DNA from: Anthostomella pinea
Taxonomy: Eukaryota > Ascomycota > Sordariomycetes > Xylariales > Xylariaceae
Length of the DNA stretch: 64,000 nt
Direction of reading: 5' to 3'
Assembly: GCA_963556695.1 (NCBI GenBank)
Contig: CAUWAG010000003.1
Span: forward strand, 8,494,001 to 8,558,000
The translations under genes and the position numbers were made by a program. Position 1 is the first letter of the stretch. Every line of letters begins with the position of its first letter. The notes beneath the pieces are model-generated. The model searched no databases. It was not told the DNA's origin and saw nothing but the letters and a program-made list of their open reading frames with translations. Of the stretch, positions 1-11,395 are shown piece by piece.

Positions 1-2373
1 AGAACGAGTGAGGAGAAGGGACCGTAGTAAAACTCGCTCGATAAGCGGCGGGCGCGCGCCGTGTTGACTCTTGTATGAAGTCTTCACGGCTGCGACCCGA
101 AATGGCCGCAATGAAGCAACCAGCAGCTCGGGCACAATTGCGTGGGCCCCAGCGCGCTGCTCGTATACGGCCACAAACAAGAACGCAAGATTTACGGTAG
201 GAACCGCAGCGAAAGCTGAGATTTTGAAGGATGTACCCAACCGGACTTACTTCTTGACCACCATGACCTGCCAAAAATATCCAGCAGCCGAAGCAAACAT
301 CAAGCTGATGACCTTGCTTGGCGAAGAGATGAAGAAGAGCCACTCTCAAGGCTCTAGCCTGCTTCAGGAAGCATATTGCACAAGACCATGAGTTCAGCGC
401 CCGTGATCTTTCTCATTCCAGAGCAGAGTTTGGGTCAAGTGACCTTGGTGAAGGCCATCACAAGGAGCACTCAAGACAGGACCTACTGTCCTTCGTAGAA
501 CGAAGAGCGCCGTATTGCGTCGAGAGGCCAGGGAACGTCACTGGATGTATATAGGCCGTGAAGTCGAGGTGCAAATGTCTGCGGCTCCACGTGGTCAGAG
601 CCCCCTATTTCAGTCCGCGACTGTATCCTCAGATGCAAGCACTGCCATGACCGGGACTGATTCGAATGCTCAGTGTCTCAGTAGAGCTAAAGCAAGGGGG
701 TACAGGTGCTCTGAAGTCGCTTGATCTCTTATCAATGCAGCAATACTGACATCAGAGGGCAAGCCGTTGGAAAAACGGATTGTGCTGGAACAAAACACGA
801 TATGTGGTGTTTTTCCCCAGCTACCTACCCCGGGATGGGTACTTAGTCCAGGTGACTATAAGATTATCGTTCTTCATCGCTTGACGAGACTGCGGTATGT
901 GGTATCCTGGACCGATGCTTCGTGCATATTGGTGATCCCACAAAGGGGAAACATGGAATGGAAGAGTGGCGATGCAGCATGCTCTTTGGTGGGTAGAGGT
1001 GTAAGACTGCTCTCCTCATGCTGGACCTCCTCTTTCGGCAGGCCTGTGCCTGTCTGAGGGTGAATGGGTTGCGAGATGCTTTGAGCCCCGGTTTGGCAAG
1101 GCAGCAAGCCCTTTGGTTACTGTTCCAGCTTGGGGGGCTTGGGAAATCGTAGCGAGTGTCTGAGCGTTTGCGAGCGGGGTTGGAATGTTGTCAGCATCAA
1201 GAGAACGCGAACCGCCGTGACTCTTATGGTCATGTCATCGCAGCTATAATGCGACGTTACTCCTCAATGGCACCTGATATTTGGTTCGAAGTCTTCCTGT
1301 CCACTTGACCCCTCGATGTGGCAGGGTCACACTTCAAGTGAATGCAAAGGCTTAGACTGGAGCGTGTCGTTGATGCTCGTATGTGCTTCTAGTAGAACGT
1401 CCTCTACTTGTGTGCTTATGATGTATGGTCCAATGGTACTAGAATATCCTTGCCATAGGTGATCGGCAATGTACCATCGGATGCGGTGCCCGTCATCGAT
1501 CGCGCAAATAGGCGTATGGTGGGTGTTTCCATGATCAGACTGCCGTACGATGCCATTGCGAGGGTTTGACTTTAGAAAAGAGCGTCTGTCTACATGGCAA
1601 GGCGAAGATTCAAGGAGGTCAAGATTCAAGGAGTGTGCTCATTCTTTGGAAAGCATGTGGATTTGCCTGCGACTCTTCCTGATCTCTCATCATATGAACC
1701 CCGTGCCGGCTTCTCCTGTTTGAATGAAGTGCCCATACGAAGATTCAAGGCATGATCAAAGAGTTTTGCTCTTTCATCAATAGACGCGTAAAACAGCCAA
1801 GCGCAGGAGCTCAGGGGATGGTGGCCATGATTATGTTCCATACTGACACGAAACCGACTCTATTCGGAGTGAACAAGGGTAAGCATCATTGAATAAGCAG
1901 GACGTGTTCCCGGTGCTGTGAGTCCTCAATGACGTGAAGAGTGGCAGCTGCTGGTCCCTAGACGGCACATGCAGGTATGGCAGGTATTCCAATCATCATC
2001 GTTTCCGCGCAGAATCTGGTGAGCTCAAATTGCCATTGTGATTCCGGGTAAGTGCTTCAGAATGCTTCAAGGTGAGGACTTCAAAGGCTGTGCGCACTTA
2101 CTCTCACCTAAAAAAGATGAAGGGTTGGTTGTCTGTCCGCAGAGAATATCGAGGTTGAACACCCCTTTTCTTGATTATTCCGATCTGGTCTGGGGCTTCT
2201 CGGAGTTTGCTTATCCACTGGTTAAACACCGAATAGGCCAGCGCACGATAAGAAATACGGAGCAGAGGCAATAAGCACAGAGCAGTCAAAACAAAGGGGT
2301 TGACCACCAAGTGTGGGTGATCATGAAAACTTCTGTTGCGGTGACAAAAATGTAAAATCTTAAAAATATTATC
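1..2373. other. Intergenic stretch, no supported gene
   Basis: No open frame here exceeds about 106 codons, and none shows a recognisable domain, a coherent splice series or a plausible partner exon. Base composition is ordinary, so this is not RIP-degraded DNA. I see no terminal repeats and none of the MITE ends found elsewhere in the window. It may be plain intergenic sequence or a gene decayed beyond recognition. Confidence 0.5.
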
Positions 2374-2460
2374 TCCCTCGAGCCGGAATCGAACCGGCGA
2401 CATTCAGATTACAACAGCAATTACAGTCTGACGCCATAAACCAACTAGACGATCAAGGGA
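2374..2460 (-). tRNA. tRNA-Tyr (GTA) with an 11-nt intron
   Basis: On the minus strand the sequence folds as a complete cloverleaf. The acceptor stem pairs TCCCTTG with CGAGGGA (one G-T wobble). The D arm contains AGTTGG, the anticodon stem is TCAGA/TCTGA, and the T arm is GCCGG-TTCGATT-CCGGC. The anticodon loop reads CTGTAA followed by an extra 11 nt, which is the standard place for the intron that nuclear tRNA-Tyr genes of fungi carry just 3' of the anticodon. A run of five T follows the 3' end on the coding strand and would serve as the RNA polymerase III terminator. Confidence 0.93.
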
Positions 2461-3327
2461 TAAAATAATGCGCAAATTTTGGGGTTCATATAGCTTGTCT
2501 CGAATAGAGTGTGCGCCGACCAGGGTGGAGCATGGCATCAGCCACACGGAGCCCTCCGCACCAAGCAAACAACCTTGAAGCCGGGCGCGTGGGGTCAGCT
2601 TATCCACACTCGCAGACTCGTCATCGTCTCTTTGTCCATCCCAAGCGCAAGGGCCCGGGGAATCAGACAATGTGAATTACTCCTTCAGCCAGGCATAGCC
2701 AGATGACATTCGGCCTCTCAAGACACAAGGCTTAAGAGCAGAGACTCGATATTAGATACTCGACCCCTCTCATTGGATTGCTCAGATAATCGATGGGTAT
2801 GGGCTCCAAAAGGGGTCACACTGAACCTGGCAGGAAACCCTCGGCGGGCAGAACTCGTACACCGGACTTGGGAACACACACTGGCACACAAAGGATTTCA
2901 TCGTTGAGTCATGATGCATTCATAACGTCTAATGTTGCTACAATCGTCGAACAACCGAACCGGTCGCTGAGTCGCTCCGGTCTACCGTGACCCTTTTCAC
3001 TCTGTCTTCGCACCCTCCCTCCGCCTTTATTTTTTGTTCTTCCTATCTCAGCGCCTGCGGACGGACCTAGGTTTTGCTTGCATGCCTGTCTTAATAATTG
3101 ACTCGGGCAATGATGCTGAAGAGATGCATTTCACCTCAATCCGGTGAGCGCCCGGAGTCAAGTGGAGTCTGCGGATCCGTCCCGTGACGGCTCGGCTTGC
3201 GGGGATCGTCGGACAGAGTTACCTACACTCTGCCGGTACTCCTTGAGGCAGGCGCAGACTCAGCCGGTACTCCCTGAGGGAGTCGCGATCCGGATCGGAA
3301 CTGACATTTCCTGGCTCAAGCGCCCGC
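2461..3327. other. Intergenic stretch
   Basis: No gene is supported. Near the right end a 17-nt motif reading GCCGGTACTCC(T/C)TGAGG occurs twice, at about 3231 and 3268, as an imperfect direct repeat just downstream of the low-complexity gene on the minus strand. Nothing else stands out. Confidence 0.5.
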
Positions 3328-4149
3328 TCAGAAAGCGTGACCGTTCTGTGGACGTCCCATGCCGACCTGACCATACAGGGTTTTCTGCGGCGACGGCACG
3401 GTGGGCGACACGCAGTGACTGCGCCATGCAGCCGGTTTGTCGTCGTCGCTGCACTCGGAGATGCCGTTGCTGTCCCTCCGCACCAGCCCTGCGTTGTGCT
3501 GGTGGACGTGCGCCCATTGGGGCTCGGCCTCCTCGACCACGCCGCGCATCGAGTGCATCGTGCCCTGTCTCTGCACCATGCGCGGGGCATGTTGCGCTGT
3601 CTGCATCTGCGGCTGTGCTGGTCTGGTGCTCATGGGAGCGACACGCGCCGGCTGCTGGTTGACGGGCCGCGGCGCATACTGCGTAGGGCGGCTTGCGGTG
3701 TCGCGATGCTGGAAGTACTGCGGCTGGACCTGACGGGTAACCGGCGGGCTCGGCCGGGCAGGTCGACCGGGTTGGCTGCGTTGGGGTCGCTGGGGCTGGC
3801 GCGCTCGCGCAGGGTTGTAGACGGCGCCGAACTCTGCGCCGAACTCTGCGCCGGGCATGGCGACGAGATTTCCGACGGCACTGGGCTCAACCCAGCTGTC
3901 GCGGTCGCTGGCATTCCACTTGCGTGCCTGCACGGGGTCGATGTTGGGTCTGTCCTGGGGCCAGCCGTAAGCCCTTGCGGCCTTTGACGCTTCCGCCTGC
4001 GCCTTGCGCTTCATCATCTCCTCAACTGCGGGATCCATACGTCGCTGGGGCTGGCGTTGTGGCTGGCGCTGCGGTTGCCGTTGCTGCTGAGGGCGTTGGC
4101 TGTGGTATTGCTGTGGTTGCTCGTAGTCATCTGAAGAGCCGCAGCACAT
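3328..4149 (-). CDS. Low-complexity Q/P/R-rich protein with MCCGSS amino terminus
   Basis: Uninterrupted frame of 273 codons starting at an ATG whose first residues are MCCGSSDD. The next 30 residues are almost entirely Q, P and R, built from a QPQR unit. Then comes a charged helix-like stretch (residues about 37-60: PAVEEMMKRKAQAEASKAAR) followed by a long Pro/Arg/Gln-rich disordered tail. A GAEF unit is duplicated near residue 100, seen in DNA as a 12-nt direct repeat around 3831-3855. There is no known domain and no introns are needed. The adjacent cysteines at positions 2 and 3 resemble palmitoylation sites, so membrane tethering is possible; that is inference. The strong codon periodicity of the Q/P/R tract and a clean 5' region argue for a real gene. 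I do not recognise a family. Confidence 0.6.
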   Translation of the reverse strand: MCCGSSDDYEQPQQYHSQRPQQQRQPQRQPQRQPQRRMDPAVEEMMKRKAQAEASKAARAYGWPQDRPNIDPVQARKWNASDRDSWVEPSAVGNLVAMPGAEFGAEFGAVYNPARARQPQRPQRSQPGRPARPSPPVTRQVQPQYFQHRDTASRPTQYAPRPVNQQPARVAPMSTRPAQPQMQTAQHAPRMVQRQGTMHSMRGVVEEAEPQWAHVHQHNAGLVRRDSNGISECSDDDKPAAWRSHCVSPTVPSPQKTLYGQVGMGRPQNGHAF

Positions 4150-5815
4150 TTTGATGTCTTTTATGTAGGTTCGTTTACTTTCTAAAGTACTTTCTGGTTT
4201 CTGGATTTCCTTGAATGGTCTCGAATCGAATATGAATGTTGGTATTTTCTGTGCCAGACAGTCGAATGGATAGTGTATGTGTGTGTCTGTTCCCGAACAG
4301 TGTAGAAAGAAGGGATGAATGATATGAAATGTAAGACTGCACTGGGAAAGGTTTCAGTCTGAATATAAAGTGTGATTAGTATAAATGAGAGGTCTGAATC
4401 GAAGTATGCATGGCTGAGTGTTCTTTCGTGTCATGAGTGCAGCAGCACGTTTGACTTAAATCATTCACTTTGAGCCATTTTCGAGAAAAAGAGTCTTTGT
4501 TGGAAGTCTCTTTGTTCTACATGACCTTGCAGGAACAATTGTGACACCTGAGGACCCCCAAAGACTCGGTTAAAACTAGATCTCGAAGCCGGCTTTCTGT
4601 TGGTGGGGCTTTTCACTTGACAATGCCACTCTCAGGAGTCCTTCCTAGTCTAGATGGCTTACTCTTAAGGCATGACCCGATTCAAAGGCAGTCTGGATGG
4701 GAGCCATTTGAATACCTCCAGAGCGAAGTCTGCGTTGTGAGGCGACATGGCTTTGATCAGGGTTTCCTACCAGCCGACTACGGTACGCTGGCCTGGTAAG
4801 GGGACGAAAGCCCATAACAGTATGTCGGCCTGTGCCTGGACTCGGTTGATAGGAATCTATCTTCTCTCTAGAAATCTCCTGGATTCCGTACCAGCTTCTC
4901 GTCGTCTCTGATATATTTGTTACGAACCAACGAGGCGTACAGGGAATGAGGCCCGCTGGCAGGCCCAACAAGATGGACAGTAACTGAAAGAACCCGTGAG
5001 AACGCACGGGCTAAGGAAACGTCTAGGTCACGTGATCAAGACATCACGTGATGGATAGCTTGGATAGCGAGGTTATCCAACATATCCAGGATAGCTTGGA
5101 TAGCAAGGTTATCCAACATATGCACCCCATCAGTGAGGGAGAGATTGGATATATAAGGATGGACATTTCCTAGCTAGACAGATAGACAGTCTCTACCTCA
5201 GTGATCAATCTAAGCATCTTAGCCAACCCTAAGGTGGGAGAAATCTCCTGACGACTCGACTATTCAGTGAACCCAGTTCAGACCAAGCCCCAGTATCTGA
5301 GTGTCTTCTAGTTGACAGAAGCCTCTATCGTCTTTTGTGTTGACTTACCTCAGAACATAAACCCTATAGAACCCTTTAGCCTTATAGGTTAGACGGCTCG
5401 TCACAATATTCTGCAGGAAGCAGTGAATCATCGACAGCATGGTTCATTCCATAATCCCCACAAGATAAAAGCAAACTGACCCACCAGGCCAGGTAGGATT
5501 GGAGTGACTCTGTCTCTGATGGGACATCGTAGAACCTGTTCCTATGGAGTTCCATCCTACGAGCTAGCCGACCAAGAGCGGACAGTCGGCAGGGAAGCCT
5601 TAGCGAAGGCCGTCGAACAAAGAGCACACAATGGCATGGTCAGCCATGTTCCGTATCTTTATTGCACGCCTATTATTCTCGCGCATAAGGAAAATTGCCG
5701 GTCGCTTGTTCGAGGGTGTTTGCGCTGCTGATAAAACCATGCCCTCGCTACCCCTGAACCTGGGATATTGTGAGCAAAGTACCTATGATAATTGAAAACG
5801 GACACTCGACGAAAA
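4150..5815. other. Intergenic stretch with LTR-like promoter region
   Basis: No coding frame is supported. Around 5030-5130 lie two CACGTGA motifs and a 36-bp tandem duplication (annotated separately). They are followed at about 5149 by a TATATAAGG box and a pyrimidine/adenine-rich leader-like sequence to about 5370. The combination resembles the U3-R part of a retrotransposon LTR, but I could not find a matched second copy or target duplication, so no element is called. Confidence 0.35.
5053..5124. repeat. 36-bp tandem duplication
   Basis: Two adjacent copies of a 36-bp unit beginning GGATAGCTTGGATAGC and ending with GGTTATCCAACATAT plus 3 nt. They differ at only a few positions. The unit itself contains a short inner duplication (GGATAGCTT / GGATAGCGA). 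The TTATCCAACA / TGTTGGATAA sequence resembles the conserved end of copia-type LTRs, which suggests the duplication derives from an LTR; that link is inference. Confidence 0.75.
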
Positions 5816-6781
5816 ATGGAAGCCATCAATGGATGGTTTAGATCGAAACAGAACAGCACGGTCAAGAATACGGAGCTCCATATCAGCGCGCCTCTCAATG
5901 GAAGCTTTGAGAAATTGAAGGAAAATGAAACCAGGACAGGTCACTCGAAGCCCCATGGAAAGATAGCTACTGCGACCACCAGCTTCACACCCCAGAGCAG
6001 GGGCAAGGAAGAAACGCTCGCATGGCTCAACGGTACGTCAGATGCCCTCACCCAACTGATCGACCAGCAAAGTCACGCGGCAAGCCAGGTGCGCCGTGGA
6101 CCAAAGACGCGAGGGAATCGCGAAGTGCAACTCATCCTACGAGAACCGTGTCCAAAGACGGTCGAAAAGTTACACCGGGTCAAGAATCAAGCCGAGATCG
6201 CCGTTCGGTACGGAGTGCCGGGAACAGTGGTGTATAACTTTAGTAAGTCTTTAAACTGGAACAATACCACTACCCCACAGCTACCTTCGCTGCAGCTTCG
6301 AGACTTTGGGTCCATGATAAGGGATGCCGTGGCAGCCCGCATACCTCCGGCGCCTTCCACTCCTATCACCTGGCTGGTTATCCCGGATTCCGGAACGTCA
6401 ATAGAAGCAGCCGTCTGGCGAGATGAACAATCAGTCGACATAACGGAACGTCCCGACGACAGGAGAAGCTTCTCGCAAGGGGATGCGGATGGCGAGAAAC
6501 AGAAAGAAGACCGAAGGTTACCGCCCCTTGATACCAACGTGGCCGAAGACGAGATGGATCCCTACGATGACTCCCCTATCGAGGACGAGACTTTTGCTGG
6601 CAAAGTCGAGGACCAATGGGAGGCGCGCGAGCAACAGGTCCAAACTCATCTAGCGCAGGCAGTGACGATAAAATCGGTCCCGGCTCGGAAGGCCCGGGAG
6701 GTCACGGTCAAGGGGCGTCGGCAGCGTCCTGTGCAGCGCATGACACCCGTCCCGGAGGTGAGTTCGCCAAGCCCCGTGTAG
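5816..6781 (+). CDS. Unrecognised hypothetical protein, 321 aa
   Basis: Open frame beginning at the ATG of MEAINGWF; the frame extends upstream only through non-ATG codons. The product is hydrophilic. It has a central segment with a moderately conserved look (residues about 105-205, including PCPKTVEKLHRVKNQ and VRYGVPGTVVYNF) and an acidic stretch (about 250-280, DEMDPYDDSPIEDE). No family is recognised. The 3' end is uncertain: a good donor GTGAGT occurs at 6758, and a branch site CTGAC plus acceptor CAG end at 6883, which would replace the last seven residues with a short exon ending at 6895. The sequence just after that acceptor contains a zinc-finger-like scrap in a different frame (see findings). 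Confidence 0.45.
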   Translation: MEAINGWFRSKQNSTVKNTELHISAPLNGSFEKLKENETRTGHSKPHGKIATATTSFTPQSRGKEETLAWLNGTSDALTQLIDQQSHAASQVRRGPKTRGNREVQLILREPCPKTVEKLHRVKNQAEIAVRYGVPGTVVYNFSKSLNWNNTTTPQLPSLQLRDFGSMIRDAVAARIPPAPSTPITWLVIPDSGTSIEAAVWRDEQSVDITERPDDRRSFSQGDADGEKQKEDRRLPPLDTNVAEDEMDPYDDSPIEDETFAGKVEDQWEAREQQVQTHLAQAVTIKSVPARKAREVTVKGRRQRPVQRMTPVPEVSSPSPV

Positions 6782-6895
6782 GATATTTACTTGTACATAT
6801 GTTTTCCCAAAATTATGAACGTTTTCGAGGTGTGTGTATTTTCATGCCTCGACTCTGACGACTTTATGTTTCGAACCCAACAGATGGAGAGATGA

Positions 6896-7658
6896 TAGCC
6901 ACCTTCAAATGTAGGTATTCAGGCTGTGCCGCAGCCTTTAGCAAATTAACGAGTTTTTTCTCCCTGTGGCTCATGAATGAACCCTATTAATCTTCTCCCT
7001 CAACCTCAACGCCACCATGCCCTTCGATGAAGCCGACCCTCATCAAACAGCCTTGGTTCATTCGTGTCAGTATGACTGGGAAACAATGGGTACAGCTCAC
7101 CACCTACCACTTCTAACAACTCTCATTCCCTCTTTCTTATTCTCTTTCTCTCTTGCCTTTCTGTGACGGAATGGGATAGAGTACACCACAAGCTTCTTCG
7201 AAGCTCGTTCTGGTTTCACAGCAGCGGCTTGTCTTCATGTCGGTCACACAGAGTGGAGAAGACATGAAAAGGGGCATGTACCATGCCGGAACTCGGCAAT
7301 GAAGTGAATAGCATCAATGAACTTTTGACTTGTGCTCTTTCACTCCCTTTGCGATCGCTTTGAAATTTCACACTCTCTGTAAGGGTTCATTCCCACGTGA
7401 TCTGTCATGTTTCTTGCGCCTCTTTCTCTCTGTCACGAGACTAGACCCACACAGCGCAGCTTCAGGGCTTTGTGACCCACTTCAGTCGCGTCTCATCCGC
7501 GTCGTCTTCCATCTTCGCCCTTACTTCCACTCTGCAACATGATGTTCTCTAGACAACCACTCGGCCCTTGTCTCCCAGTGTAGAGACAAGAATTGCTTCT
7601 GACAGAAACATATAAGAGGTCTTCAGCCTCTCAACCGCTGCCCCGTCTCGCTGAACCA
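6896..7658. other. Intergenic stretch and leader of the dynamin-like gene
   Basis: The first 90 bases contain a CxxxxC zinc-finger-like scrap that is not in frame with the upstream gene. The remainder is pyrimidine-rich (about 7110-7160 and 7420-7550), as is common for fungal promoters and 5' leaders. No other gene is seen. Confidence 0.4.
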
Positions 7659-8948
7659 ATGGCTCGCAAGCAATCGAGCAACCACTCCAAGATGGCGATG
7701 GACCTCGCCGAGAATATCTCCCACAAGACATCGGGCTTGATCCAGTCCAGCAATCATCGAGACCTTCTCGACATCGTTGACACCCTAAGAAACAGCGGTG
7801 TCAGTCACTATGTCGACCTCCCCCAGATCATCGTCTGTGGCAGCCAATCGTCAGGCAAGAGCTCCACGCTCGAATCGCTGTCTGGCATCGCCTTCCCGAC
7901 TGCCGAGGGTCTCTGTACGCGATTCGCAACCGAGTTGATTCTGAGGCGTGGCGAGACCGACAAGCCTGAGATCAAGGTGCAGATCCAGCCAGCCGCCGGC
8001 AGAACCGGGGAGGAGAGGATTCGCCTAGCAGCCTTCTCGGCAGAGACCAGCGATCAGAATGACTTTGCGAAAATCATAGAGTCGGCAAAAGAAGCTATGA
8101 GTCTTTCGGGAAGAGAAGGCTCCAAGATATTCAGCACCGATGTGCTGCGCATCGAGAGCACGTCGCCAACAGCACCTAACATCACCCTCGTCGACCTGCC
8201 GGGTCTGTTCGGTGCATCTGACAAGAACCAGTCGGACGACGATGCGACATTGGTCCAAGAATTGGTCGTCGGTTACATGCGGCAACGTCGTAGCATCATC
8301 CTCGCCGTCGTCACAGCCGACAACCCGTTCGCGAACCAGCCCGTGACCAAGTCCGATGTCCAGTCTGGCATCAAGGACTGCAGAAGAAAGCTGACACGGC
8401 TTGGAAGGGCACGCAGTACCAAGCGAGAGAAGCACACCTATCTACAGCGGATTAGCAGTCAGCTGTCGAAGCTGATCCGAGCTGGCATTGATGGCGTATA
8501 CGCTGACAAATTCTACGAGTCTTACCCTGGACAAGCAGATGCGTTCGACAGGCGGTTACGTGCCCACGTTCAATGGATTCTCAGTGAATACGCCGACAAG
8601 ATGCGTGAGGACGGTCACTCACTGGAGATCGTCGAGGAAGACGAAGACCCGGTCAGAGAGATTTCTTCGAAATACATCATGCGAGTCGATTACCTAGAAA
8701 TCGTGAGTGACCTCATGGTTGAGTGTCGAGGCCGCGAACTCCCTGGCACCTTCAATCCCATGGTTGTTGGTGATATGTTCAGCAGGCAATGCAAGCCCTG
8801 GGAACCCATCACACAGAATCTGGTGGAGCGGATCCACGATGCCGCAACTACGACCTTCAACAAGGTCGTTTCAGAAATCTGCGACCAGAACACGCGATCT
8901 CGTCTGATGAGACTTGTAAAGTGTATATTAGGACAACGAAGGGGTTGA
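7659..8948 (+). pseudogene. Dynamin-like large GTPase, internally deleted and 3'-truncated
   Basis: Open frame of 429 codons from the ATG of MARKQSSN (good CCAATGG context). It shows the dynamin GTPase start: P-loop GSQSSGKSS at residues 61-69, the switch region around PTAEGLCTRF, and the G3 motif DLPG near residue 178. After FANQPVTK (about residue 231, nt 8351) the protein jumps directly to the stalk sequence KDCRRKLTRLG. The G4 TKPD motif and the rest of the GTPase domain, normally about 110-120 residues, are absent without loss of frame. The stalk continues to about residue 420 and then stops; the C-terminal GTPase effector region is missing. Related fungal Mx/dynamin-like proteins are usually 650-900 aa. 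Without G4 the protein should not bind GTP normally. It is probably a decayed copy, though the frame is intact. Confidence 0.75.
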
Positions 8949-9281
8949 TTCTGCTCACAACTATACCAGCACATGGAGTGGAAGTCCTGCGAAGCCGTGG
9001 TGTACGTAGTGGCACAATAGTTTAAGCCTAGGTGTGCTGCACATATTTTCCCATCAGAGGGCGTCTGACTGTATTAGACTGATGTAGGAGGCGTCTTCCG
9101 TGGACACTATATGCATGAGCATCGTCACTCAACCTCCACCGTGCTTTTATCCTCGCTGTCGCTTAGAAAACAGACCCGGTGTCAGTTGGGTACGAGCAGG
9201 GGGGCCAGCTGTGTATCCTCACGGTAGGTCTGCATGGCTGATGATAGATATCTTCGTGTGTCCGTGCAGTACCATTACCAT

Positions 9282-10360
9282 CTAGCACCGCTCTCTCTTG
9301 GTGCCGTTGTCTGAGAAGGAGCAGCTCTCCCAGTTCGTCAGAACCGTCTGGCCCCAGACGCCCTGGTCGGGGTAGTAGCAGTCCTCCCAGACAATACCGA
9401 GATCCATAGACCAGCCAGCTGCGAAGGGAACAGTTAGTAATCATGCCTTCGCTTAGAATATGGCTCTGGCCGAGCCAGACGACGCGGGAAGGGGAAGAAG
9501 AGGGTAAACGGAGTAGAAGCGATTGAGTAAGCCTTGATACTGCAATGAAACTCAAAAAAGTAGATAGTGCTGCTGTTGAGGGGAGGTTACTTACCATCGC
9601 TGGTGCCTCCCTTTACAGTTTCAGCAGACAGCGCGAAGACCATCGTGGTAGTATTGGACAAGTATCCGTTGAAGCATGGGGACCACTATAGCATGCGAGA
9701 TAAAAAATCGAAGACGGACAGGGAGGGTGTCTTTCTCGGGAAGTGACTTACCACCGTCTTGGCGTTTTCCACATACTGTTCGTACGGGCCGACAAAGCTG
9801 CCGTTGCCGATGCCAGAGTCCACATCAATGTCGAGCTGGGGGTATTCCCGTTAGCCAATCATGTCTGCCATTGGTGCAGCTGGGCGAAACTGGACAAGAC
9901 GAGATGCTCAAAGCCCAGGTCATAGAGAACTCACAAGAGAGGACGAGGCGTAGTTCAACTGCAGAGGGTACTGAATGGGGTAGTAGTTCAGCAGGTCCAC
10001 GACTTGGAAGTCGACGCTGGCTTTGATGGTATAGAGGTCGTTGTCCCCGGGCAAGTTGAGGTTGCTGGCGCGGATGGTGACGTTGGAGACGGCAAACCGT
10101 TGTCCGCTAGACCAGTCCGCGAATTCCACGGCCGCGCCGCAACCCACCGTCGACTGGCCGTTCTCGTTGCCGTGGGCCGGAGGGTAAACGGTGAGGCTGA
10201 TGTCGGGAAAATCGGCGTGAATGCTATTCTCGTCCTCGGCCCACGCGATGTCGACGCCGCTCACAGCGTTGCAGGCGTATGGGTCCTGCGAGGTGACCGC
10301 AACGGCGTGAATTGCGACCGCGTCACCGACAAGGGCAGCGATGAGCAATGGAAACTGCAT
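9282..10360 (-). CDS. Secreted protein resembling the DUF4360 family (four exons)
   Basis: Four exons on the minus strand: 10360-9935, 9835-9752, 9685-9595 and 9418-9282, giving 245 aa. Introns start GTGAGT or GTAAGT, and two have clear branch sites (GGCTAAC in intron 1, TACTAAC in intron 3). The first 20 or so residues form a signal peptide (MQFPLLIAALVGDAVA). The mature part has scattered cysteines, including WSPCFNGYLS and VWEDCYYPDQG, and N-glycosylation sites (NVT, NTT). The order of a GCG segment, a central aromatic stretch (VGPYEQYV), a WSPC motif and a beta-rich end resembles the fungal DUF4360 family of small extracellular proteins. Exon phases join perfectly, so the gene model is firm even if the family assignment is tentative. 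It is probably an extracellular or wall-associated protein. Confidence 0.78.
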
Positions 10361-11395
10361 TTTAGATTAGACAAGGCGGTGTTTCGCGTCTTGAAAGGCC
10401 GGAATGGAACTGGGCGGTTAGTGAGGAATCAGGGAATCTAACCAGACCTGAAGTTGGGGCTGGAGACTCTTTTCAATTGGCAACGGGGATCCTTCAATCC
10501 TTCGTACGTGGAAAGATTACGCAAGAATCAAATGCTTGCATGAGATGATATGATTATGCACCCTCGAAATGCAATCACAATAGGGGCTCGAATAGACAGG
10601 CCATTGTGCCTTGTGGTAGCGGTATCCAGAATAAGGACCAGGGTCACGAATGGTGGTTATTGGTCTGTATTCTGGAAGTTGCTTGATTGAAAGAAGGGAT
10701 GGGTGGTGTCCCCATCCCAGAAGTAGCTATCATCCCAGTTGGGTACGAATCTGGTACAAACGGGTACCAGTTGGGCTCCAAGGTACCTTGTACCCTGGTC
10801 CGTGACCCATCCGTCATTGTGGCTGGGAAATGGGTTGAGGAGCCACACCATTACTGACATGGATTTAGGCTAAAAGGGGGTCCCAAGGCCTAACCCACTT
10901 TGACCTGCTTTCTACGGAATGTCTAATCTGACAGTGTAACTGCCTACTCTGACAGTGTCTCACCAGAAACTAGCCGTTTCTAGCATAAAGCCCTAGTACC
11001 CATCATTTAGTACGCAGCCCACCAAGATCGGAGGTAGTGACGACGAGGTTCGAGATTTGATAATCCCATTGCCAGTCTGGATAGATACCTTGTCCCCGCC
11101 CTCGCCGCTCGACTCAACTTGAATAGGTGTCGCTTAGTGAACGTGTCATTCCGGTTACAACGCCGGGTTGACCAGCTCTTCGCTTGTCATAATCGTTCTG
11201 TCTCACGCAATTGCACAGTTAGTTATGCGATAATAAAGTAAGCAGAGCTGCCCACCCCCTTGCAGGCTGACACCAATTTGATGCATAAATAGCCAACAAA
11301 ATGGGACAGTGTTACAGTCCCTTTCTCCACGTCACCCGAGGAACGCTTCTGGAGCCTTTCAGCGAGCAGATCCGCTGGAACTGAACTTTGACAAC
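10361..11395. other. Divergent intergenic region
   Basis: Lies between the secreted-protein gene (minus) and the O-methyltransferase gene (plus), so it should hold both promoters. An imperfect repeat of GGTAC-centred words occurs at about 10740-10795. No gene, RNA or mobile element is recognised. Confidence 0.5.

Noticed and set aside
6244..6280. GTAAGT to CAG segment inside the unrecognised gene at 5816
   Set aside because: Only 37 nt, too short for a credible intron here, and the frame is open through it.
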